From Collinsella sp. (GTDB lineage Bacteria > Actinomycetota > Coriobacteriia > Coriobacteriales > Coriobacteriaceae), in assembly GCA_019424965.1 (NCBI GenBank), contig JAHYYL010000002.1:43010-107009 (forward strand): DNA of 64,000 bases, given 5' to 3'. Shown here one piece after another: positions 52,220 through 63,267 of this stretch. Positions within the stretch are counted from its first letter, which is position 1; every line of letters starts with the position of its first letter. Under the pieces are notes generated by a model that searched no databases, was not told the DNA's origin, and was given only the letters and a program-made list of their open reading frames with translations. The translations under genes and the position numbers were made by a program.

Positions 52220-53245
52220 TTACTTGCTGGGGTCGATTATATATTTACCCATGGCACGCAGAGCTGGGTCTGACAGGATGGCGCCGAGTTCGTCGAGGGA
52301 AGCCACCTTGGCGACCATCGAGGATACGTCGAGCCTGCCAGAGTCGATGAGCTCGAGCGCGCGACGCTGCGTATAAGGGTTGATGTAGGACGAGGTAAGC
52401 ACAAGCTCCTTCTGGAAGACCTCGAAGGGCTTGACGGTGATTGTCTCATCGGGCTTGGTGAGGCCGAACATCATGACCGTAGCCTTGTGGCCGGCGATCT
52501 GGATGGCCTGCTCGATGGTGACGGGCTTGCCAACACACTCGATAACGACATCGACGTTGCCGACGCCCTCCTGCTTCAGGCGGGCCGGGACGTCCTCGTG
52601 GATGGAATCAATTGCCAGGTCGGCGCCGAGTTTGAGCGCAACCTCGCGCTTGCCCTCGACGGGCTCGAGCAAGACGACCTTGGTGGCGCCGGCGTTTTTG
52701 GCAAGCTGCATCATGAGCAGACCGATCATGCCACCGCCGATAACGACAACTGTGCTGCCGGGCTTGATGTTGCACATATCAATGCCGTGCAGGCAGCAGG
52801 AGACGGGCTCGGTCATAGCACCCTGCTCAAAGCTGGTGTGATCGCCCAACTTGTAGACTTGCTGCATATCGACGGAGCAGTACTCGGCAAAGCCGCCGTT
52901 AACGGTGGTGCCGTAACCGGTCATATGCTCGCAGTAGTGGTTGATTCCGTCGCGGCAGGGTTCGCAGCAGCCGCAGGGATGGTTTGGGTCGATGCACACG
53001 CGATCGCCCGGTTTAAAGCCAGCGACGTCGCTGCCCACGGCCTCGACAACGCCCGCAAACTCATGACCAAGGATCGTGGGCGGGGTAACGTCGGCTGCAC
53101 CCTTGTCGCCTTCATAGATATGAACGTCGGTACCGCAGACGCCGCAAGCTTTGACGTTGATCAGAACGTCGCGCCTGCCCACGGCCGGCTTTGCCGATTC
53201 CTCGACTCTGAGGTCGTGCTTTCCATAGAAGACCGCACTTTTCAT
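52220..53245 (-). CDS. Zinc-binding MDR alcohol/sorbitol dehydrogenase
   Basis: 341 residues. Medium-chain dehydrogenase with catalytic zinc motif GHEFAGVVEAVG, structural zinc cysteines (CGCCEPC, then C), and NAD motif VIGGGMIGLLMMQLAKNAGA. Similar to L-threonine, sorbitol or xylitol dehydrogenases; substrate not assigned. AAGGAG before the ATG. It is divergent from the alpha-glucoside EIICB across a shared operator region, which suggests a polyol or sugar alcohol linked to the same regulon. Confidence 0.9.
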   Translation of the reverse strand: MKSAVFYGKHDLRVEESAKPAVGRRDVLINVKACGVCGTDVHIYEGDKGAADVTPPTILGHEFAGVVEAVGSDVAGFKPGDRVCIDPNHPCGCCEPCRDGINHYCEHMTGYGTTVNGGFAEYCSVDMQQVYKLGDHTSFEQGAMTEPVSCCLHGIDMCNIKPGSTVVVIGGGMIGLLMMQLAKNAGATKVVLLEPVEGKREVALKLGADLAIDSIHEDVPARLKQEGVGNVDVVIECVGKPVTIEQAIQIAGHKATVMMFGLTKPDETITVKPFEVFQKELVLTSSYINPYTQRRALELIDSGRLDVSSMVAKVASLDELGAILSDPALRAMGKYIIDPSK

Positions 53246-53301
53246 GGTGACTCCTTAACGTGGCGGTGAATGTTGTATCGAAGTATAGGTATGTAAACAT
53301 C

Positions 53302-53326
53302 CTTATACAAGCATATCTAGACAAGT
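53302..53326. promoter_or_regulatory. Operator-like sites next to the zinc dehydrogenase
   Basis: CTTATACAAG (53302-53311) followed by TATCTAGACAAGT (53314-53326). The second is the exact reverse complement of ACTTGTCTAGATA at the other site. Likely GntR operator for the leftward gene. Confidence 0.55.
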
Positions 53327-53442
53327 TGATAAATTTTTTGGTTTTAAAGAATTACGACAAACAGGCAATAACAGGTAAATTATTTGAAATAAACCGTTCA
53401 CCGTCAATTATCGACCGCTGACCGAACATAGAAACCGTATTA

Positions 53443-53458
53443 ACTTGTCTAGATAAGT
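53443..53458. promoter_or_regulatory. Operator-like dyad before the PTS gene
   Basis: ACTTGTCTAGATAAGT, a TCTAGA-centred palindrome with one mismatch per arm, adjoining TATGAT at 53461-53466 (possible -10). The 53246-53604 gap is otherwise without a gene. Confidence 0.6.
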
Positions 53459-53604
53459 GATATGATAAAAAAAGAAGCGCAAGAAGTCGGGGACACGGGC
53501 CCACCCGTCCTATTGCACGAGGTACACGCAAACGGCGCGTCTGCGGTCTCGAGTGAAGCCAAAACCGCAGCCGCTCCGAATGAAGAGAGGGGGGATTCCC
53601 CGTC

Positions 53605-55197
53605 ATGATGCAAAAGATACAACGTTTCGGCGGTGCAATGTACACGCCTGCAATTCTTTTCGCATTTTCCGGAATCGTCGTCGGCCTGGGTACGTTGTTT
53701 ACCACCGAGGCGATCTTTGGCGAGATGGCCACTGCGGGCCATCTTTGGTTTGATTGCTGGAATGTGCTGCTCCAGGGTGGTTGGACGCTCTTTAACCAGA
53801 TGCCGTTGCTGTTTTGCGTAGCGTTGCCAATCTCGCTCGCGAACAAGCAGAACGCTCGCTGCTGCATGGAGGCTTTGGCCATCTACCTTACCTTCAACTA
53901 CTTTGTAAGCACAATCTTGGGGCAGTGGGGCCCTGTCTTTGGGGTCGACTACTCTGTCGAGGCGGGCAGCGGTACTGGTCTTGCCACTATCGCAAGCATC
54001 AAAACGCTTGATATGGGCATCATGGGCGCGCTGATCATTTCTGGTATCGCCACGATGCTTCACAACAAGTACTTCGACACCGAACTTCCTGAGTGGCTGG
54101 GCGTGTTCTCGGGCTCCGTGTTCATCTATATGATCGGTTTCTTCGTTATGGTTCCGGTCGCTATTATCGCCTGCCTGGTGTGGCCGCATGTTCAGGCTGC
54201 TATCGCCGCCTTCCAGGGATTCATCCTTTCCGCCGGTACGTTTGGCGTGGGCGTCTTTGCGTTCTTCGAGCGCGTGCTGATTCCTACGGGCCTGCACCAC
54301 TTTATCTATACGCCGTTCTATTACGACAACGCGGCGGTCAACGGCGGCATCTTTGCTGCTTGGGCCAACATCCTGCCCCAATTGGCTGCCGATCCGAGCA
54401 TTGCTCTTAAGGATGCCGCACCCTGGGCTGCCTATACCTGCCCTGGTTGGACTAAAGTCTTCGGCTCGCTTGGCGTCGCCATTGCGTTTTATATGACCGC
54501 CAAACCCGAGCGCAAGCAGCGCGTCAAGGCTCTGCTAATCCCGGTCACCCTTACCGCTATGCTTTGCGGTATTACCGAGCCGCTTGACTTCACCTTCCTG
54601 TTCATTGCGCCCGGCCTGTTCGTCGTCCACTACGTGCTCGGAGCGCTCGGCTGCATGGCTCAAAACCTCCTTGGCGTCGTGGGTATCTTTGACGGCGGCA
54701 TCATCTCGATGCTCTCGTGGGACTGGCTGCCCCTTTGGGCCGCACACGGTCTGCAGTACGCCATCTCCATCCTTGTCGGTCTGTGCTTTACCGCCCTTTG
54801 GGTCGTGGTCTTCCGTTTCCTGATCGTCAAGTTCGACTTTAAGACCCCCGGTCGCGAGGATGATGATGTTGAGGTCGAGCTCAAGTCAAAGGCCGACTAC
54901 AAGCAAAAGCAGGGCGGTGCTGCTGCTGGCAAATCGGTCGCCCAGAGTAAAGATGACGAGCGCTTGGTGCTTGCCGAGAACATTCTCGATCTACTCGGTG
55001 GCACGGACAACGTCATCGATGTAACTAACTGCGCTACCCGTCTGCGCGTTAACGTCAAGGACAAGGGCGCCGTTGCACCCGAGGCTTCCTTCAAGGCAAT
55101 CGGTACGCATGGCTTGGTGGTCCAAGGCCAGTCAATCCAGGTCATCATCGGCCTTACCGTCCCGCAGGTTCGCGAGAAGTTCGAGAGTCTTCTGTAA
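53605..55197 (+). CDS. Alpha-glucoside-type PTS transporter, EIICB fusion
   Basis: 530 residues. A ten-helix EIIC domain (about 1-430; signature stretches FCVALPISLAN, ERVLIPTGLHHFIYTPFYY, GITEPLDFTFLF) is joined by a charged linker to an EIIB domain (about 450-530) with phospho-cysteine in VTNCATRLRV. Closest in form to MalX/AglA/GlvC transporters of maltose-type alpha-glucosides. There is no EIIA; the lone EIIA at 25901 could provide it. The GH4 hydrolase that would cleave the imported phospho-sugar is the next gene, and the GntR regulator is nearby. GAGAGGGGGG precedes the ATG. Confidence 0.92.
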   Translation: MMQKIQRFGGAMYTPAILFAFSGIVVGLGTLFTTEAIFGEMATAGHLWFDCWNVLLQGGWTLFNQMPLLFCVALPISLANKQNARCCMEALAIYLTFNYFVSTILGQWGPVFGVDYSVEAGSGTGLATIASIKTLDMGIMGALIISGIATMLHNKYFDTELPEWLGVFSGSVFIYMIGFFVMVPVAIIACLVWPHVQAAIAAFQGFILSAGTFGVGVFAFFERVLIPTGLHHFIYTPFYYDNAAVNGGIFAAWANILPQLAADPSIALKDAAPWAAYTCPGWTKVFGSLGVAIAFYMTAKPERKQRVKALLIPVTLTAMLCGITEPLDFTFLFIAPGLFVVHYVLGALGCMAQNLLGVVGIFDGGIISMLSWDWLPLWAAHGLQYAISILVGLCFTALWVVVFRFLIVKFDFKTPGREDDDVEVELKSKADYKQKQGGAAAGKSVAQSKDDERLVLAENILDLLGGTDNVIDVTNCATRLRVNVKDKGAVAPEASFKAIGTHGLVVQGQSIQVIIGLTVPQVREKFESLL

Positions 55198-55215
55198 ACC
55201 ATCGTCCATCGAAAC

Positions 55216-55255
55216 AATCGGCCTTGCAGAGCCGGTATGCACCGCAAGGCCGATT
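55216..55255 (+). other. 12-bp hairpin between EIICB and GH4 genes
   Basis: AATCGGCCTTGC pairs perfectly with 55244-55255, no T-run. Probably modulates relative expression or message stability within the operon, or is a weak terminator. Confidence 0.55.
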
Positions 55256-55324
55256 CTAGAGATAAAAACTCCACTTCTAGGTAACAATTCCAAACCGTGC
55301 AGGCCGCGTACGGGGATGGATTGA

Positions 55325-56695
<1,371 letters not shown>

Positions 56696-56822
56696 GGACT
56701 GCAGTCTCGAACTCTCACTCATCTCTGCTTCATTTGCGCCGCCGTGGCGTCCGGGTTCGCCCAGATGCTGCGGCGGCGCTATACTTATGCAGTTTGAAGT
56801 ACCTGTACCAAAAGGAGCTGTC

Positions 56823-57899
<1,077 letters not shown>

Positions 57900-57910
57900 G
57901 GATGGCGCGC

Positions 57911-58294
57911 ATGTTCAAATATGGCAAAAAAGCCGGCTACATGGGCATCGCGCTGCTGGTGCTTGCGGTGCTTCCGCTGTTAGTTGCGGCGTTTGTTCTC
58001 CCCAACATTGGTCCCGAGGTGGCAACGAAGTTTAACGCGGCCGGCGAGGTGACGCGCTGGGGCAAGAGCTACGAGCTGCTGGCGCTGCCGGTACTCAACC
58101 TGCTGCTGAGCGTGGCGACCTACTTTACGGCGGGACGCCAGGCCAAGAACAATGAGGACTCCGCCGCTATGGCGCGCATCGTGTGCGAGCGCTACCTGCG
58201 AAACGGCTGCATTACGGGTGTATTCCTCAACGTGATCAACGTCTACTTTATGTATTCGGCGATTACCGGCACAGGCTTTGGCCTGGGCTTTTAG
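57911..58294 (+). CDS. DUF1648-type small membrane protein
   Basis: 127 residues from the ATG at 57911 (AAGGA 8 bases upstream; the ATG at 57902 lies inside that site). Three hydrophobic segments (about 10-32, 55-72, 100-120). The extracellular phrase FVLPNIGPEVATKFNAAGEVTRWG matches the DUF1648 pattern IPTHFNAAGEVDRWG-like. Function unknown, sometimes found near SdpI-type immunity proteins. It follows ychF by a few bases and may be co-transcribed with it. Confidence 0.8.
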   Translation: MFKYGKKAGYMGIALLVLAVLPLLVAAFVLPNIGPEVATKFNAAGEVTRWGKSYELLALPVLNLLLSVATYFTAGRQAKNNEDSAAMARIVCERYLRNGCITGVFLNVINVYFMYSAITGTGFGLGF

Positions 58295-58300
58295 CTTGTC

Positions 58301-58693
58301 CTAGTAGGCAACGAGCCTGCAAGCATATTCGATGGCTGCTGCGAGGCCGCCGCTCGATCGTGGTTTAAAGACCATGTCGGCGGCGGCCTCGTTTTCGTAT
58401 CCGGCGCCGCGAAGGGCGAGTGCGATACCGGCTTCCAGGAGAAGGGGCAGGCCGCGTTGGCTGGTTGCGATTACGGCAGCCTGATTGAGCGAGCAGCTAT
58501 GCGTTTGGCATTGGATGGCAAGTTCACCTTGTGCCGGGCAAGGGACCAGAACGGCGGCGACGCGACTTGATAGCAATGCAAATGCTGTGCGCTCATCGGG
58601 TGAAAGGCATTCGGCTTCAACGACGACAAGCTTGGGCGGTGCGCTGTTTGTGCGAAGCGTGGCTCGGTACATGCGGACCGAAGAACCCGACAT
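58301..58693 (-). CDS. Small unknown protein paired with a divergent HTH regulator
   Basis: 130 residues from the ATG at 58693 (CAGGAG upstream). No recognised domain. Beta strand-like VVVEAECLS, three cysteines (VPCPAQG, IQCQTHSC), and Ala-rich helices at the C-terminus (LPLLLEAGIALALRGAGY). Not a membrane protein. It is transcribed away from a small XRE regulator across a perfect 26-bp palindrome, so the regulator may control it. Confidence 0.6.
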   Translation of the reverse strand: MSGSSVRMYRATLRTNSAPPKLVVVEAECLSPDERTAFALLSSRVAAVLVPCPAQGELAIQCQTHSCSLNQAAVIATSQRGLPLLLEAGIALALRGAGYENEAAADMVFKPRSSGGLAAAIEYACRLVAY

Positions 58694-58716
58694 AGAAAAC
58701 TCCTGTGTATTCGGCA

Positions 58717-58742
58717 AAACGTAAACTATAGTTTACGTTTTT
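58717..58742. promoter_or_regulatory. 26-bp perfect palindrome (candidate XRE operator)
   Basis: AAAACGTAAACTA followed directly by its exact complement. It lies between the two divergent genes, 24 bases from the leftward start and 28 from the rightward. GTAAAC-type dyads are common binding sites of small XRE regulators. Confidence 0.7.
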
Positions 58743-58769
58743 GTTCAGCTCCATTTCAAACTCGGCTGC

Positions 58770-58988
58770 ATGGACGAACGTGCGAAACAGATTCTTGGCA
58801 AGCGAGTCGAGCAGACACGCAGGGACCTTGGTATCTCCAAGGTCGATTTTTGTGTGGCAGCAGGAATCAGCCGCCCCTATCTCGACAGAATCGAAGATGG
58901 AACGGCAAATTTCACGCTCAAGGTTCTATTTAAGATCGCGCCCGCACTCGGCATGACGGTGTCGGAGCTTCTCGAGGGTATCGAATAG
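58770..58988 (+). CDS. Small XRE-family HTH regulator
   Basis: 72 residues, a single helix-turn-helix domain (VEQTRRDLGISKVDFCVAAGISRPYLDRIEDGTANFTLKVLFKIAPALG). No ribosome site is evident, so translation may be weak. The size suits a repressor of its divergent neighbour. The adjacent palindrome is its likely operator. Confidence 0.82.
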   Translation: MDERAKQILGKRVEQTRRDLGISKVDFCVAAGISRPYLDRIEDGTANFTLKVLFKIAPALGMTVSELLEGIE

Positions 58989-59010
58989 GGGATATCCGTC
59001 GACAACTGAA

Positions 59011-60024
59011 TTACGCCATCGGGATGCGGTCGTGGTTGACTTGGCTGTAGAACAGACGCTGAATCTCGGCGGCATCGCGTGACTGGCCGAGTGCCCACAT
59101 AGTTTTGGCCACGAGCGTCTCGGTGGTCATGTCGTCGCCGCGCAGAATGCCCGGATGATCGGCGTAAGCACGGCCGACCTCATAAACGCCCAGATCAAGG
59201 CCCTCCTCGGGGACCTGCGTGGTCATAACGACGGTGCGGCCCGAATCGACCCAGCGGAAAATTGCCTCTTGGAACGACTCGCCCGACTCGCCAAACTCGG
59301 GAATACCGCCAATGCCAAAGGTCTCAAGGATTACAGCGTCGTAGCTATCGGCAAGGGCGTCGAGGATGCCCGGGTTTACGCCGGGTGTAAGCTTGAGTAC
59401 AAATACGCGCGGGTCGATGCTGTCGTAGAAACGCACCGGGTGTTCGCCCTGATGCGTGCCGTGAAGCCCGTTGCGCACGATGCGGTCGTTGCGGATATAG
59501 GCGATGGGCGGATAGTTGACGCTAATGAACGCGTTAAAGCTCATGGTGCGCTGTTTGCGGGCGCGCGTGCCGGCAATGGCCACGCCGCCAAACACGATCG
59601 AGACGTCGTGCGAGTGTTCGTCGAGCGCATAGAGCAGGCTCTGGTACAGGTTGAGCTTGGCGTCGGTAAAGGGGTTGCCCATGGGCTTTTGCGAGCCGGT
59701 GAGCACGATGGGCTTGGGGCTGTCCTGGATCAGGTAGGAAAGCGCTGCCGCGGTGTAGCTCATGGTGTCGGTGCCGTGCAGAATCACGAAGCCGTCGTGA
59801 TCGGCATAGCCTTCAACGATGACGTTGCGGATGCGCATCCAGTCACTGGGGCGCATATTGGTGCTGTCGATGTTCATGGGCTGCACGACGTCGAGCTCGC
59901 AGAGGCCCGAGATCTCGGGGACGCTCTGGGCGAGCTCCTCACCGGTCAGGGCGGGGGAGAGGCCGTTGCCGTCCTCGGTCGATGCGATGGTGCCGCCCGT
60001 GGCGATGAGAAGGATGCGCTTCAT
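59011..60024 (-). CDS. ansA: L-asparaginase, type I
   Basis: 337 residues from the ATG at 60024 (TAGGAA upstream); an earlier ATG at 60096 is unsupported. Hydrolyses asparagine to aspartate and ammonia. Catalytic threonines are in ATGGTIAS (Thr12) and HGTDT (Thr85-Asp86 region), and GSQKPMGNPFTDAK is the third signature. No signal peptide, hence cytoplasmic. Single gene. Confidence 0.95.
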   Translation of the reverse strand: MKRILLIATGGTIASTEDGNGLSPALTGEELAQSVPEISGLCELDVVQPMNIDSTNMRPSDWMRIRNVIVEGYADHDGFVILHGTDTMSYTAAALSYLIQDSPKPIVLTGSQKPMGNPFTDAKLNLYQSLLYALDEHSHDVSIVFGGVAIAGTRARKQRTMSFNAFISVNYPPIAYIRNDRIVRNGLHGTHQGEHPVRFYDSIDPRVFVLKLTPGVNPGILDALADSYDAVILETFGIGGIPEFGESGESFQEAIFRWVDSGRTVVMTTQVPEEGLDLGVYEVGRAYADHPGILRGDDMTTETLVAKTMWALGQSRDAAEIQRLFYSQVNHDRIPMA

Positions 60025-60292
60025 GCTGGTATTCCTATCGTATTTGCCGCCGCAGGGGCGGAGTCGTTCGGCAGTATTGTGGCACAGGGCGTCCAATGTT
60101 CAAACGTAATACATCATCTGTAACGTTGAGTAACACTTCAATTGCCGTCAAATAAGGGCCCAGGTCGTGCGTTTGCCGTGCGCTGATGGCTGCGAGGGAC
60201 GAGAAACCCCATATAACGTGTACACTATGAAAGCTATTTTCGTTCATTCGCGCGGGCGGGCACCGGCTCCCCGCCAACAAGAGGGGGAAACC

Positions 60293-61891
60293 ATGGATCA
60301 AAATGCTTCCGCAAAGGTCCTCGTACTCGACTTTGGTGCGCAGTACGGTCAGCTGATTGCCCGTCGTGTCCGCGACCTCAACGTGTATTCCGAGATCGTT
60401 CCCTGCGACATCTCGGCCGATGAGATTCGCGAGATGAACGCCTCTGCGCTCATCCTTTCTGGCGGCCCGGCCTCCGTGTACGCCGAGGACGCTCCGTCCA
60501 TCGATCCTGCCATCTTTGACCTGGGCCTTCCCGTCCTGGGCTTCTGCTACGGCCATCAGATCACGGCCGTGACGCTCGGCGGCAAGGTCGGGCACTCCGA
60601 GGTGGGCGAGTACGGCCGCGCCACTATTACGCGCACTGCCGGCGCCAAGCTCTTTAACTCCACGCCCATGGAGCAGACCGTGTGGATGAGCCATCGCGAC
60701 GCCGTGTCCGAGGTGCCCGAGGGCTTTACCGTTACCGCCAGCACCGACGTATGCCCGGTTGCCGCCATGGAGTGCGTCGAGCGCAAGATTTTCACCACGC
60801 AGTTCCACCCCGAGGTCAAGCACTCCGAGTACGGTCAGCAGCTGCTGAGCAACTTCCTGTTTGAGATCTGCGGCCTGGAGCCCAACTGGAGCATGGACAA
60901 CCTGGTCGAGACCATGACGGCCGAGTTCCGCGAGAAGGTCGGCGACGACCGCGTGATTCTGGCCCTGTCCGGTGGCGTTGACTCCTCCGTCGTGGCTGCG
61001 CTGGGCGCTCGCGCCGTGGGCAAGCAGATGACCTGTGTGTTCATCAACCACGGCCTGCTGCGCAAGGGCGAGCCCGAGCAGGTGGAGGAGGTCTTCACCA
61101 AGCAGTTTGACGTCGACTTTATCCACGTCCACGCCGAGGACCGCTACGCCGAGCTTCTGGCCGGCGTGACCGAGCCCGAGGAGAAGCGCCGCATCATCGG
61201 CACGCAGTTCTGGAAAGAGTTCTTCGCGGTCGCCCAGCAGCTCGAGTGCGACGGCAAGCCGGTCAAGTACCTGGCTCAGGGCACCATCTACCCCGACATC
61301 ATCGAGTCCGGCGCTCGCAAGACGGGCGGCAAGACGGCCACCATCAAGAGCCACCACAACCTGATTCCGTTCCCCGAGGGCGTGCACTTCGACCTTATCG
61401 AGCCGCTCGACCACTTCTTTAAGGACGAGGTCCGCGCGCTTGGTCTGGCACTGGGTCTGCCGGGTCACATCGTGTTCCGCCAGCCCTTCCCGGGCCCGGG
61501 TCTTGCCATCCGCATCATCGGTGCGGTCGACAGGGAGAAGCTCGAGATCCTCAAGAATGCCGACGCTATCGTGCGCGAGGAGCTCGATGCCTACAATCAG
61601 CGTCTGTTTGAGCAGACCGGCGAGCGCAACTCCGAGCACAGCTGCTGGCAGTATTTCGCGGTCCTGCCCGACATCAAGTCCGTCGGCGTCATGGGTGACG
61701 AGCGCACCTATCAGCGCCCGATCATCCTGCGCGCCGTCGAGTCCAGCGATGCCATGACCGCCGACTGGGCCAAACTGCCCTACGACGTGCTGGCCCGCAT
61801 CTCGGGCCGCATCGTGGCCGAGGTTCCCGGTGCCAACCGCGTGTGCTACGACATTACGTCCAAGCCGCCTGCGACCATCGAGTGGGAGTAA
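60293..61891 (+). CDS. guaA: GMP synthase (glutamine-hydrolysing)
   Basis: 532 residues from the ATG at 60293 (GAGGGGGA upstream). Converts XMP to GMP. Class I amidotransferase domain with Cys85 (LGFCYGHQ) and FHPEV histidine; ATP-pyrophosphatase domain with SGGVDSSV; dimerisation domain ending KPPATIEWE. The 3' end of guaA is a known insertion point for genomic islands, and integrase-type genes begin about 600 bases beyond it here. Confidence 0.98.
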   Translation: MDQNASAKVLVLDFGAQYGQLIARRVRDLNVYSEIVPCDISADEIREMNASALILSGGPASVYAEDAPSIDPAIFDLGLPVLGFCYGHQITAVTLGGKVGHSEVGEYGRATITRTAGAKLFNSTPMEQTVWMSHRDAVSEVPEGFTVTASTDVCPVAAMECVERKIFTTQFHPEVKHSEYGQQLLSNFLFEICGLEPNWSMDNLVETMTAEFREKVGDDRVILALSGGVDSSVVAALGARAVGKQMTCVFINHGLLRKGEPEQVEEVFTKQFDVDFIHVHAEDRYAELLAGVTEPEEKRRIIGTQFWKEFFAVAQQLECDGKPVKYLAQGTIYPDIIESGARKTGGKTATIKSHHNLIPFPEGVHFDLIEPLDHFFKDEVRALGLALGLPGHIVFRQPFPGPGLAIRIIGAVDREKLEILKNADAIVREELDAYNQRLFEQTGERNSEHSCWQYFAVLPDIKSVGVMGDERTYQRPIILRAVESSDAMTADWAKLPYDVLARISGRIVAEVPGANRVCYDITSKPPATIEWE

Positions 61892-62006
61892 GCCGATAGG
61901 GCTTTGACCTGCACTTTTGAGTACCGCACTGTGCCGCTGAGTTTCGTTTCGTACGAGAGTCACGGCAAAGCCGCCAGCGACATTGGTGAGTAAATACGGT
62001 AATCGA

Positions 62007-62039
62007 GCCTCCGTTCCCGCGTTGGGACGGAGGCTTTTT
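62007..62039 (+). terminator. Terminator of guaA
   Basis: GCCTCCGTTCCC with 62024-62034, one bulged T, followed by five T. Confidence 0.82.
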
Positions 62040-62049
62040 CTTTGCCTTT

Positions 62050-62420
62050 TTACTCCCTTTCATCTGCGATTTCGCCATTTACTCCCCGTGTTTCAAGACG
62101 GCGAGGCACGGGGCGGTATTCGGAGGAATGGGAGTAAGGATTTATCCCAAGTGAGTAGACGCGCGGTTTTTGTCCCCGAGGGCGAAACGGGGCCGTTTCG
62201 GGCCCCGTGAAACTCAAATCGAACTCAACGGGCATTTTTGCGGTCTCCGCACGACGTTGCACCAGGTGGTTAATGGGGAGTAAAGAATCTCACCGTCTCA
62301 AGGAAAGCGGGAGTAATCAGGGGAAATGCCGCGGGGTACCGTCTTGTGCCGCCATGTAAGCCACCGCGTCATTTACTCCTCGGACATGCCGGAAATGCCT
62401 TGGCACGCAATGGGGAGTAA
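62050..62420. repeat. Field of TTACTCC/GGAGTAA boxes
   Basis: TTACTCCC at 62050-62057 and 62079-62086; GGGAGTAA at 62130-62137, 62276-62283, 62309-62316 and 62413-62420; TTACTCC at 62373-62379. Consensus TGGGGAGTAAA in both orientations. No gene in 61892-62508. The spacing and position next to an integrase gene are those of integrase or excisionase arm-type sites. Confidence 0.7.
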
Positions 62421-62508
62421 AAACTCAGCATGCGCAGGTGCGAGCGGCGCTCGCCGCCTAGCTTGGCGTCCTGATTCGGTTGCGCTGGTTGCGAAATGCG
62501 GGGAGCCG

Positions 62509-62922
62509 CTACAGCGAGGCTTTCCAGTCCTCGTATTCGTCGGCGTCGATCTCGCCGTTCTCGAGCTGCGCGCGCTTCTCTGCCCAGAGCTCGATCGCCA
62601 TCGCGGCTTTGGGCGCGTGCGGCGCCTTGGGGTTCAGGGAGAGGCCCGTGCCGTCGGCTGCGGGCACGATGCCGAAGGAGTCCTCGAGCCGCACGAGCAG
62701 CGACATGAGGTCGCCCGCGGTCTCGACGCCGTAATCCTTGAGGGCGTTGACGGACACGCGGAGCGCCGCGGAGATGGACTCGAGCAGCTCGGGCTTCACG
62801 GCGCGGATGCCGCTCTCGTAGTGGCGCACGGCCCCCTCGGTCAGCCCGACGGCCTCGGCCAGCTGCGCCTGCGTCATGCCGCGCGACTTGCGGTACCGCC
62901 TTATGTTCTCGCCTACGGACAT
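62509..62922 (-). CDS. XRE-family repressor (cI-like) of an integrative element
   Basis: 137 residues from the ATG at 62922 behind GGAGGAGGG. The helix-turn-helix is N-terminal (RRYRKSRGMTQAQLAEAVGLTEGAVRHYESGIRAV), and the C-terminal half is an acidic helical region (AIELWAEKRAQLENGEIDADEYEDWKASL). Transcribed away from the excisionase and integrase genes. GTACG boxes flank its promoter, so it is probably an autorepressor that also controls the rightward operon. Confidence 0.88.
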   Translation of the reverse strand: MSVGENIRRYRKSRGMTQAQLAEAVGLTEGAVRHYESGIRAVKPELLESISAALRVSVNALKDYGVETAGDLMSLLVRLEDSFGIVPAADGTGLSLNPKAPHAPKAAMAIELWAEKRAQLENGEIDADEYEDWKASL

Positions 62923-62940
62923 GAGCCCTCCTCCTGGAAT

Positions 62941-63045
62941 TACGTACCAGCACATCTTATCAGCGTACGCAAATGTACGCAATTCTATTGACAGTACGGA
63001 TGCGTACGTTTACTCTCAATCTGTAAATCGTACATATACGTACGC
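62941..63045. promoter_or_regulatory. Divergent promoter switch with GTACG operators
   Basis: Rightward promoter: TTGACA at 62988-62993, 17 bases, TACTCT at 63011-63016. Leftward: TTGCGT (complement of 62977-62982), 17 bases, TAAGAT (complement of 62954-62959). GTAC boxes lie at 62941-62948, 62963-62970 (GCGTACGC), 62974-62980, 62993-62999, 63002-63009 (GCGTACGT), 63029-63034 and 63038-63045, in both spacers and around them. Confidence 0.75.
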
Positions 63046-63062
63046 TATTGATGGGAGGATCC

Positions 63063-63266
63063 ATGGACGAGAAGGTGGCGAAGACGCCGAGGCCGCACAT
63101 GCTGGACGCCGACGAGGTCGCGGAGCTGCTGAGGATCAAGAAAGGCAGCGCCTACGAGGTGATCAGGAGGATAAACGCCGAGCAGGAGGCGCGAGGGCGC
63201 GTGGTTATCCGCGGGCGCGTCCGGAGCGACGTCTTCGACGCCCTGTACTTCCCGGAGGTGGACTGA
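63063..63266 (+). CDS. Excisionase-like small HTH protein
   Basis: 67 residues from the ATG at 63063 (GGGAGGAT upstream; ATG at 63048 less likely). MerR/Xis-type winged helix: ADEVAELLRIKKGSAYEVIRRINAEQEARG, with a short wing and GRVRSDVFDALYFPE. The TGA lies one base before the integrase ATG, so the two are coupled, as expected of xis-int. Likely directs excision; could alternatively be a transcriptional activator. Confidence 0.78.
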   Translation: MDEKVAKTPRPHMLDADEVAELLRIKKGSAYEVIRRINAEQEARGRVVIRGRVRSDVFDALYFPEVD

Positions 63267-63267
63267 C

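Noticed and set aside
62326..62991. 221-residue plus-strand frame over the repressor gene
   Set aside because: Antisense shadow of the XRE repressor; no ribosome site and it crosses the GGAGTAA boxes.
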